Below, in pieces: positions 49,601 to 61,600 of a stretch of DNA of 64,000 nt. Source of the DNA: Nyssa sinensis (Eukaryota; Streptophyta; Magnoliopsida; Cornales; Nyssaceae); the NCBI GenBank assembly GCA_008638375.1, contig CM018052.1, positions 13,649,450 through 13,713,449 of the forward strand, written 5' to 3'. Made by a program: the position numbers and the translations under genes. Position 1 is the first letter of the stretch; every line of letters begins with the position of its first letter. Below the pieces are notes generated by a model. It did no database searches and was not told where the DNA came from. It worked only from the letters and a program-made list of their open reading frames with translations.

Positions 49601-52600
49601 CAACACTCTCCCTCACGTGCGACCCTGGACTCACACGTGAAGAGACAAAGAAACTACAAACAATGCAAAGGAGAAGAGAGTGCAAATGGAAACAAGGAAT
49701 AAATGCAAATGGAAACGAGGAATAAATGCAAATAGAGAGACTTAAACCCAAGACCTCTCACAACCAAGGCTCTAATACCATATTAGATCACCTATTGCTC
49801 TAAAATCTTAAGCTGTTAGAGAATGGGCCAACAATATATATTAAGCTCTCAACACTCTCATGGCGGATACCGACACTATCTTGTTAAATGGCAACAACAG
49901 CTCACACATGGATCACTGATGATGAGTTTCACTGCCTTTGACCCTAATCTTTTGGAGCAGCATTCCTCTTTTACCTCTCCGAAGGAGACTTCTTCTCCGC
50001 TAGGGATTCTCCGTTGGGGAGAAATGATCAGGATCATTCGCACATATTTTAGACATGAGAAGAAGATTTGACTTTCAAAATTTTAGCAAAATTATGTAAT
50101 TGTCCAATTTTAGGAGTTGATTTATTTTTCCATGTTTTAGGATTTAATTTAGTTTCCATATTTTTATTTTGCCTATATAAAGGCCTTGGGTGTAATGGAA
50201 TGGGTAAACTTGAATAATTTTGATTATAGACATTATCTAAATTTCTCTCTCCCCTAGTTCTGCATCAAATAGTGACATATATCCCATGCATGCAATGACA
50301 ATTGACTAAGAAAGCAACTGCATTGAGAAAAACATTTTACATGCAACACTCCAAAGTCTTCATCCACAAAGGAATGCAACCAACAAAGACGAGTCTGTAC
50401 AGATAATTCTAGTAAGATATGTTAAATATAACTGACAAAATTTAGAGAGAGAGAGAATCTGGAGGCTCAACAATGTAACAAACTCCAAGTACTGGGTTAC
50501 AAAATGTTAAAATGATGTAAAAAGAAATAGCACCAAATCCCTAAGTAATATATCAAAATCCAACATTTGACACTTCTATGGAATAAACTCATAAAAGACA
50601 AATAAAACATGACAAGAGTATCTAGAATCACTGTCATGACTTACTTAAAATTCCAGTATATATTTCCCTCAGAATCAGGTATTCCAGCATTATTAGTAGT
50701 TTGATAGTCCGAACTCCAGTTGTCCTTCAAAGTTTCCAAACTCCAGCCCGTGATTCCAGCTGTGTCAAGCATTACAAGAGAAAGTAGTGAATTCAATCCC
50801 TTCATGGAACAAATGAGGTCAGAGATATTAATGCAAACGAACATAAAAATACATTTCTAGAAAGCTCCAATGTTATGTGGTTCATGTCAAGGCAGTGCAG
50901 ACACTAATCACCCTGTCCAACCTACAATAGAAGCTGACCTAACCTGACCACTACCATCAACCTAAAATATACTAATCCTTTTCTGAAGGGCCACTCAACA
51001 AATTGTATAATAAAGGAGACAAGAAAGTCATATTAGAATGGGCAAGATATGAGTCATAAAAAATTGTTTGGCTTAGTAACACAGCCAAGCAAGGCAATTA
51101 TCTGCCTCACACCTTCTCTCAGAGGTTACAAACCGGAAACTTAAAACTCTACTGCTAGGCCTACAAAGCACGAATAAATATGCAAGATACAGATACAAAA
51201 TAGAATGGATACACTAATATGAAAAATTCTTAATAATTAGGATATAAAGGGAGGGATACAAAAATAAATATTATATATAAACATTGTGATTAATTACACC
51301 AAAAAAATTATTATTTATGAATTTATTAAAAATACTAAGTTCCTCATCTTTAATATTCAAATCCATGATTTAATATTAGAGCTGCATTCAATCTTCAACG
51401 CATTGCAAACAAGTGATAGAGAGTATCAGGAAGTATTGGATGCAAGTTAAAAATGAAAAAATTGATTTTCAAATTGCGGACATATCTATCAAGTCTCAAA
51501 CATGAATCTAGGAGTACCCAGGAAGTTTTGGTGTCTGGTTGATGTACAGCTACGGCTCCTTTCTAGAAATATCTGAGCTACGTCGGAGACATTTATTTGG
51601 TAAAATTTTCTTCTCTTAGATATAACTTTTAAAGCCAAATATCATAGATGAAAGCTATCAGACTAGGGAAGTATCTAATTAGAAGAATGATTTGAATTTC
51701 CAATCAATTTTCTAAATTCTCAACAAAACAAGGATTCTTTCAATAATTAGAGAAACATAAAACATACACGTTCTGATGTTCATGGACCTTAGCCCCCAAG
51801 AATAATTTGGTCAAAACCTGAAAATGACACACTAAAAAGCCATTGGAAAGAAAACTGACAATTTATCAGGGGACCAATATCCAAAAACTCTTAAAAGGAA
51901 AAAACTCAACAGAGGTGTGCTGAGAAAGCAAAAAAAAAAAAACAAGAACACTCCCTTTGAATCAAACCACATGGGCCTTCTACCCTCCAAAACCTCTAGT
52001 CAAAATTAGGAATACAAACAAACAAACCAAGAACAATTCCTTTGAATCAAACCACCTGTGCCTTCTACCCTCCAACACCTCTAGTCAAAATTAGGAATAC
52101 AAACAAACAAACCAAGAACAATCCCTTTGAATCAAACCACCAGTGCCTCTTACCTGAATTAGATAGAAACTTTACAAGGCCAGAAGCAATCAAAATCCTA
52201 AATTCATTCATATTTATTCTAAAACCCAATATGACCTGAGCACAGACTATGTCTCTCAAATTTTCTGATAAAGATTAATGTTGTAGCATTGTGAAGGAGG
52301 AGAAGAAAAAAAAAAGAGGGTGTCTCTCAAATTGTTTGACAATGAGAATATAGCCAAAGCTTGATTTACATGTTGGCCCATTCTCTAACAGCTTAAGCTT
52401 TTGGTGCAACTAGTTATGTAACATGGTGCCAGAGCTTTGGGTTTGAGAGGTCTTGGATTCAAATCTTTCCATTTGCATTTATTTCCTTGTTTGGTTTGTC
52501 TGTGCAAAATTGCCTTCTATTTTGTTTGTGGTTTGTTTGCCACTCCAAGTGGGAGTCTAGGGTCACATCTAAGGTTGATGTGAGAACCTGATATACATTG

Positions 52601-55600
52601 TTGGCCCATTATCCAACAGCTTAAGCTTTTGGAGCAACTAGTTACTTAACAAATACAACAAAAACTAAAGTTGCACAGAAGAAAGAGTGGGGCACTAAGA
52701 GGGGTAAGATTTGCCCCCAAATTCTGCTAGGAGCAATGCTCCTCTTTTGCTAAAAGATCTGCCTCATCTTCAGTTAAACCCTAAATCAACAAGAAACTAG
52801 CAACCACACCTCATTAGAAGTCCAATACTTAATGAAGTGATTTTTCATGCATTCCCAAGAGCCCTAGTGCACACTCCAGCCCAAACGATAACAACAAAGG
52901 CCTCATTAACAATGATGGCTCTCAGCCCGGGAGTTACCATTTCTGCTTTCCCATCATCAGCGAGCCACTAAAGAGAATCATAAAAATATTTTTTCCCCAC
53001 TAAAACTTTACATGATCCTTAGAAATGCCAACAATTCCTTGCCGACCTCAGGCTGCCAAGAAAGCAACTGTCATAATTGAGTTTTTCACGCAGCCAAGTG
53101 GTGAATCTTTCAGTACATAGGATGTAGAATATCAATTTACTCTTACATCAAGAAACCTTCACTCTAATTGGCAATTGACAGCCTGGAGTCATGCTAGATA
53201 TTTCTTTCCCAAATCAAATCTACCAGATAGTAGATGTCAGCATTTATCTCTCTCTCTCTCTCTCTCTTTTTGGTTGGCTAAATTACGTCAAGATACATGT
53301 GACGGACCATTTTTTGATAGGAAATCACAATAAATTATAAAAACTTTTCACTCACACAATCTGCAAATAACTGTACCTGCTCCTATCAGAAACTGAGTGA
53401 AAAGAATTTCAGAAAGGCCAAAATTTGACAGACAGAGAGAGAGGTGCCAATAACCTTGCTTGAACAGTATTATTCTGTAGGACCATAGGTCCATATCTAT
53501 GTCCTCGAGTACTAACGAGGGAGGTGCCCAAATAAAATGGACCAATCCAAAACATCTGGTGAAAAGAAAAATCCCTCCACCAATGCAAAGAGAAATGGTC
53601 TCTTTGCACATGATATGTTATCGGGGAAAAATTTCCTGCATTAGTCATCTTTTGGGAGGATCATTTAAAATCAAATTTTGTGAGAATTAATAAGTTAAAA
53701 GTCTAGGCACATTTTTTGGTCCAATGAAACTTAGTAACCGAAAATATGTCTGAACAGATTATAAGCGAATAATACACGAGAGATGTTCCAAAGTGATTGA
53801 AGAACTGAAATCTAGACTCAGACCAAAAAGGAAGGTAATCAAGAAAAGAAGCTAGCTTTGAGATTCCAGCTTCTTTTAAAATAATACTTTAAAAAAAAAG
53901 AGAGAAAATTGAAAGAAAGAGTCATAAGATGTACATCAATAAGAGGCACTGATCTAAAAAATTTCTAATACTTTTGACATTTAGAAATCTGGTTCAAGAA
54001 AAAGAGACAAAAGTAGGACCAGTGTACCAGCACACAGAATCCAAATGCTACTTAAACCATGGTTCCTCTGGCTTCCACACTCGAGCATAAGAGATGTGAT
54101 TAGCATTAGCACCATGTGTGCTATTGTGATATCACATCATTGTTAAGAGTTTAGACAGAATCTAACTTAAGAACAGGGAAAGAAGTAAAAAGGAAAAGGA
54201 AAAAATTTAAAGAATACACTTACTTGCTGGATGATCTTTCCCTGCTGAAACTATCCCAACAAATATGCAGAATACTGAGAATAAAACAGGTAAGAGAAAG
54301 GCAGGAGCTACCCTATTGATCATTTTCACACCACCAAACACAATAAAACAGAGAATGATGGTCACAATGATCCCATAAATTTGCAAGTCATGTAAATTTG
54401 GGCTCGAAATGGTTGCTGCAGCTGCCGTGCCATTAATTTTTGTCACAGTCTCTGCATCAATTAAACATTATAATTCGTTTGTTAAAGCTCACAGCCAATA
54501 ATAACCAAAAACAGTTCTTGTAAGAACAAGTTCATGAGATGGCACAGATACATAGGGGGCCACAAGTAATTAATGGGAGCCATTTCAAGGTAACATCGGA
54601 ACTTAACATGCCGAGACACTGTTAAACAAAATTACCAAAACAATATAAATAGTTAACCCATCTAACAAATCTTTGAATAAGAAAATTATATATCACAAAT
54701 CAGAAAAACTCTATGCAGCACTAAATTTTTCTATAGTCACCAACACTGAAATAGAAATAGATGAGAGCTATGCTACGGTTCTCATATATACAGTTGTAGT
54801 TTCTGAGAGACAAATGCACAATTAACCAAAACCCCACAAATCTATCAAATGTCCACAAATGAAAATTTCCACAGCTATTATTAGAAAAAATGTCACATAG
54901 AATCTGTTCAATTTCCAGTAAATATTTCAAAGTCAACTGCTGAGATTTCTTACACATTACCTCTAAAAAGCCCAGCACTTGGCACAGCATTTAGAAAGGT
55001 CTCTACAGCTCCTAACACATAACTAAAAACACAAGCAAATAAAAATAGACAATAATGTGAGAGTAGTAATTATATAAATCTCAAATTAAACTACAAACAG
55101 AAAAAACCAATTATCATTAACCACACCACTGTCATCCTAATGGACCTCTCCCATATTGCTGTATCATCACAAATAAGATCATAATTTACACTCACAGGGC
55201 TCCAGCAACTGCAGTCCCAAGGAAAAAACATAGTCCAATGCTGACTCCAACCTCTGGACCCAGGGCACGACCAATGAGATAATAAGGTCCCCCGCCCTTG
55301 AAGTTCATTTGATAGATCAAGAAAATGGATTAGTATCAATCCTATTGTTAAACTATATAACATGGACAAACATATTTCAAAATGCAAATGTACTGATAAA
55401 GTGATAATGACACAACAAACTCAATATTGATACGTGCCACCATATGGATAATTCTTAGGCTTAGTGCACATGCTAGTTCCTCCACCAAGACACTATATCA
55501 GCAAAGAGAGGGAACCAATACTCATCACTCAATAAGGCCTACATCATTAAAATCTATAGCTATGCTCTAATGTTCAAATTAAAATCCAACAGCTGCAAAC

Positions 55601-58600
55601 CGGTAATCATATGAAGAAACAAAAATAAACATGAGTGCTCTCTTATATGGATGTAAATATGCCGTAGTTTTAGGAAATGGCTCCCTTTCCCAAGAAGAAG
55701 ATATCTTTAATAGCCCTTCTTCTTTGCTTCTGTGGTCATTTAGCTATTTCTAAACATATTACAACAAATTTAAGGTTCATATTTCTAATGAGTAATCTTC
55801 TATGATTTGTAAAGATGGACACAGTTGTTGAGTGTTGAGGTTCCAACTTAGCAACCTTAAAAAACCAAGACATAGGTCATCACCATACATACATACATGA
55901 GTTCATGCACACATACATATATGTACACACACACACGTTTATATCGTACATAAATTTGTATATATTTTTGTAACAATCAAATAAAATATCATATATATTT
56001 GTATACAACTCGACTCAACAAAGCCTTATCCCAATTATTTGGGGTCGGCTACATGAATCCCGTCTCGCCATTCTTCTCTATTTAAGGTCATTCTTTCCGT
56101 TAAACCACACATTACCATATCTATATTTGTATATATATATTCTAATATTTTTATGACTATTTGATTTTGATTGTTAGAATCTTTGACATATTGAAGTAAT
56201 GTGCATTCTTGAAATTTACTGCTATGTCTAATAATATCATTAGAGGAGGGTGTAGAAATGAGGTTAATTTTTCATTCCACCCTATTCGACGAATTTCTCT
56301 CTTTCTCTCTTCTTTTTATTCTTGCTTCATAAACCATAGAAAACCTACATCATCTTCCAACTGGGTATCAAAGCACTGATTAAGGTCCAAACTTCATCAA
56401 GAACACAGTAGTAGACATCAGAGAGAGCAAAAAGAGGAACAACTGAGTTACTGACATTAGCGTAAAACAACTAACGTCATGCTGATGTTAGCACCCATGG
56501 ATGGTAAATCCTAGGGTTTGGTTCGCCTTTAGAAGGGTATTCTAGTGATTTTTCTAGAACTTTTTGAGATCATTTGATCAGGTTTTCGATTTTTCGAATG
56601 TTTTTCGGGGAAAAAAACGCTGAATTTTTTTTATCAAGAGATTTGGAGATTTTTGGGTTTTTCTTTCCAGTTGTAGATCCGTCTAAATTATGCATCTAGG
56701 ATTGGCGATGGCTTGTTCTCGCAACCCATGATGATTTTCATTGTTTTTTGGTGTGATTTCCCTCTCCAAGTCGTGCAGTTCTTATACTGGAGTTGCATCT
56801 TTTGATTTCTGGATGCATACTGCCCTTGTTTTGGTTATCATTCTACTTGTTTTGTTGTTGTTTGAGTAATTTGAGGCTTTCTTTGGAGTTTTTTTTGGAG
56901 TAGTTGTAATTTTTTTGTCAATCATGGTTGAACAACAACACAAGAAAATCGTTTTTTAGGCTTGTTCAGTGCATGTTTTTTATTTTTATTTAGTTTTTGA
57001 GTTCTCTAGGCATGATCACCATTTATCAAATTGTTAGACTAGTTGCAACTGTTAAACTACCAACTCATCTAAAAGCTTAAGCTATTAGAGAGGGTGTAAC
57101 TTTATTATTATATTTTCTAACAAGCCCCCTCACATGTGGCCAATCTGAGCCTACACGTATATCAATTCATATTATAAGGGTGGCTATAAGATTTGAACCC
57201 AGAACCTTTGGCTTGCTCTGACACCATGTTAAACTACCAATTCATCTAAAAGCTTAAGCTATTAGAAAGGATATAACTTTATTATTATATTTTCTAGCAG
57301 CAACATTATGTCTGTGAATAGCCAAACTTCTAGTAGCTCTGGTAGGGGTGTGTTGGGTCAATTTAATACCCAAAGTCAAAACCATACGCTACAAATCACC
57401 ATTGCTAAGCTCGATGGTACTAATTATCTTGTTTGATCTTGTTCTGCACTCTTGTTTATTAAGAACAGAAAGAATATGGGCAACATTGATGGTATTATTG
57501 TGGAACTATGTGGAGCAAATTTTTCATTTGCCACATGGGATTCAGAGAACTCTATTGTTCTGTCCACACTTCTTCATTCTATGGAACTTGGGATCCATAA
57601 TGGATATTTGTTTTTGGGGACAGTAAATGAGATATGGGATGTTGTTTCTCAAACTTATTCACAAATGGGGAATGTTGCTCAAATTTATGATTTGAAATGC
57701 TTAATTCATGAGCACAAACAGAGAGATGTCTCTAACTACATATTATACTCCTGCGAGGAATGTGGCAGGGCCACAAGAGTTGGATTAGTATCATATGTTT
57801 TAGGCTGATTGTTTGAGTGATAAATGTAAGAAGATGATGGAACTGAAGCCTATTTTTAGAGTTTTTAGCTAGCTTGAATATGAAGTATGATCGAGAACTC
57901 TATTGTTTTGCCGTTACTTCTACTTCTCAAAGGGGAGGCAAAAGGAATCAATAAGGCAGCGCATTAGTGACAAAGACCGATGTTCATATTACTCCTATTG
58001 ACTCTCTAGTTCCTTCCTCGGTGACTTCTTCAACTTTAGCTTAGGAGACTACAGTTCCTTCTCAGGAGGAGATCGAGTCCCTCAGACATCTCATGACTCA
58101 GCTAGAGCCATCCTCTGCTGCCACTGTTGCTTCCTCATCTGTGAAATCGGGTATAATTCTAAGGCAAAATGCTTCCTTCCTATTAAATAATCCTTGTTGG
58201 ATCATTGATTCAGGGACATCGGACCATATGTCGGCTTGTCCCATTTGTTTTCTTCTTATAATACTTGTTTAGGTAGAGACAAGGTAAGGATAGTTGATGG
58301 CTCTCTATCCTCTATTTCTGGTAAAGGTTCAATTTTAGTTTCTCCTTCCATGTGTCTATCCTCTATCTTATATGTTCCTAATTTTTCTACTAACCTTTTA
58401 TCTGTTAGTAGTATTACCAAATACTTGAATTGTAGTGTAACTTTCTTTTGTACTCATTATGTTTTTCAGGACTTGGACACGAAGAGAACAATTTGTAGTG
58501 GTAGCAAGAAGCATGGTCACTACCACTTGGATTCTGTAGCTTCTAGATCCACAAGGGAACCACGAGCTTTACAGTCCACTAGTAGCATCTTGTCTTCCGT

Positions 58601-61600
58601 AGATCAAATAATTCGATGACATCAACATCTTAGCCATCCTTCTTTTTCGTCTTTGCGGAGATTGTTCCATCTTTATTTTCTAAGTCTAATGTTCCTCAGT
58701 TGTATTGTGAAGTGTATGAATTGTGAAAGACAAATGTGTTTCCAATCCTCCTAGTTTAAATAAAAGCAATTCACCTTTTGTTATTCATTCTAATGTATGG
58801 ATTCCCTCTCGTATTCCTACTTTACTTGGTTATCGTTGGTTTGTTATTTCTATTGATGATTGTTCTCGTAGTACTTGAGTGTATTTGCTTGATGACAAAA
58901 GCGAGGCCTTTACTTGTTTTAAAACTATACATAGATGGTTTCTACTCAATTTGATGCTAAGGTTAAAGTGCTTTGGTCAACAATGGTAGTGAACATGTTG
59001 ATGGTACATTTAATTTATATTTGAAATTTGAATACTCATGCCATTATTCATCAGACTACTTATGTTAGTACTTCATAACAAAATGGGGTAGTTGAACTTA
59101 ACAATCACCATTTATTAGAAGTTGCTTTTACACTCATGTTTCTACGCATGCTCCCAAAACTTATTAGGGAGATGCACTACTTACGGCAACTTATCTCATT
59201 AATCGAATGTCTTCTCGTGTTTTTTAAATCTCCCCTTGAGATCTTGGGGGTCTCATCATCAATGTTCCCTATTTCCCCTCATGTGTTTGGTTATGTCTAC
59301 TTTGTTCACACTCATGGTACATCCCAAGGCCCCTAAAATGTATTTTCTGGGGTTACACTATCACTCAAAATCAGGAGGGATATCGATGTTATCATCCTCT
59401 TACTCAGCAACATTCAATGACTATGGATGTCACATTTTTTGAGTCCATTCCCTAATTTCCTAGTTCGAAGCCTACTCTTCAAGAGGAGAATGGTAGTACT
59501 TGTGAATAGTTGTCTTCCTTTGATTCATCTCATTTTCATCCTCATCCTTAACTTTAACTCAACTCAATATTTGTGAGTCCCTAGTTTGTAAGGTGGACAA
59601 AGAACAAGGTTGCAAGGTGGACAAAGAGAAACAGGGTGTGGAGCCTCAAGAGATGTTGACTTACTCTAGGACGAAAAAGGGTGAGATGAGTAATTCGTCT
59701 CATGCTTAATTCCAATTGGATTCTTCAAATCTAGGCAATACTTCCCAACCTTCTATTGATCCATCTACTTCTCTTGTTTTGGATGATACTTTGTTATTGC
59801 AACCGTAAAGGAGTTACCTAAGAAGCACGAATACGGACAAGGGACATGGATACGGCACGACATGGACACACAAACACGTTACTTCTCAAAAATGTAGGAC
59901 ACGGACACATTAGGGACAAGTTGAATATATATATATATATATTTTTTATATGACCATATAATAAAAACCTAATATTATTTCAATTAAAATTGGAATAAGA
60001 ACACACAAATCACAAAAACATTATTAAGATATTAAAATAACAAGGCCATTAAATAAAAATTAAAGAACTTCTTCATTTAATCATAAACATCCATGATTCA
60101 AGTGTCTGACACGTGTTCGGGAAGTGTCCGAAAGTGTCGGTGTCCGACACGAACACATGAGCTAAAATAGAGTGCTCGTGCTTCATAGGGAGTTATGTCT
60201 TGCACTTAACATTCTATCTTAAATTTCATGTCATGTCAGTCACTCTCACCCTCGTATCGTGCTTTGGTCTTTTCTCTTTCTTCTATATATGTTCCACAAG
60301 ACTAGAAGGATGCCTTGTCAAACCCTAAGTGGAAGCCCTCTATGGTGGAAAAGATGAGAGCTCTTCAGAAAAATGACACCTACGAATTAGTCACCCTTCT
60401 TAAAGGGAAAAGAACAGTTGGGTGTAATTGGGTATTTATTGTGAAGTATAAGGCCAGTGGAGAGGTGTAAAGATAGATTGGCTGCCAAGGGGTTCATGGA
60501 TTCATGCAAATCTATGGCATTGATTATCAAGAGACATTTCCACTGGTGGCAAAGATAACTTCTATTAGAGTACTTCTCTTTTTGGTAGAAAACTTGGGTT
60601 GCTCTCTTCAACAACTAGATGTGAAGAATATCTTATTTCATGGTAATCTACAAGAGGAAGTGTATATAGATACTCCTGATTTTCCATCTTTGTCATCTGA
60701 AGGAAAAAATCTTAAATTGAAAAAATCTCTTTATAGCCTAAAGTAATCTCCTAGAGCTTGGTTTGAGAGATTTAGTAGAGCTATACAGAAGTATGGATAG
60801 AACAGAGCTTGGTTGATCACACTCTCTTCACTAGGTGTAAGCAAGGGAAGATTACTATATTGATAGTTTACATAGATATTGCTATAAATGGCGATGATGT
60901 AGAAGAGTTGCAAGCCTTGAAGTGATATCTGGCTAACGGATTTGAGATAAAAGACTTTGGAGCCTTAAAATATTTCCTTGTGATAGAGGTTGCTAAATTA
61001 TATAAGGGAATTTTTATTTCCCAACGGAAGTATGTTCTAGATTTATTGGAGGAGACAAGAATGCTTGGTTGCAAATCTTGTGATACTCCAATTGAGCTGA
61101 ATCTTAGGCTTGGTGAGAATAATGATGATACGAGGAGATATCAAAGACTTGCGGGCAAATTGATTTATCTCTTACACACTCAGCTGGATATTGCTTATGT
61201 TGTGTGTGTTGAGAGTTACACATTCTCCACAATCATCCCACTTAGAGGCAGTCTTTAGAATTCTTCAATGTTTGAAGTTAGCTCCTGCGAGAGGTCTTTA
61301 TTTTCTAGACATGATCATTTGAGGCTGAAATCATATACAAATGCAAATTGGGCAGGATCAATCAAAGATAGACACTTCATTTGTGGATATTGGACATTTA
61401 TTGGAGATAACCTAATGACTTGGCGAGGTGAGAGAGGTCCATTGTTGCGAGATCTAATGTCGAGGCTAAGTTTAGAACCATGGCACATGGGGTGTGTGAG
61501 TTTCTGTAGTTGAGAATTATGAAGACAGAGCTTGGGGTTAACTCATGTGCTCCAATGAAACTATTGTGACAATGAAGTTGCCATCAGTATTGCACATAAC

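Larger units (their letters stand above)
38921..50266 (+). mobile_element. Decayed gypsy element in the 14-kb CCC1 intron, carrying nested insertions
   Basis: Plus-strand element. The 5' LTR is in two pieces (38921-39136 and about 45313-45393), then a tRNA-Met-like primer site (45396), pol remnants (45781-49537), a purine tract and the 3' LTR (50025-50266). The LTRs share agaagaagatttga, tttagtttccatat and aaaggccttgggtgtaatgg. Flanks GATAG/AATAG fit a mutated duplication. Gag and protease are deleted. Insertions received are solo LTRs at 39137, 41651 and 43301, a MITE at 42299, a hAT-like element at 47048, a SINE at 48728 and a TRIM at 49532. Orientation is opposite to CCC1. Confidence 0.75.
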
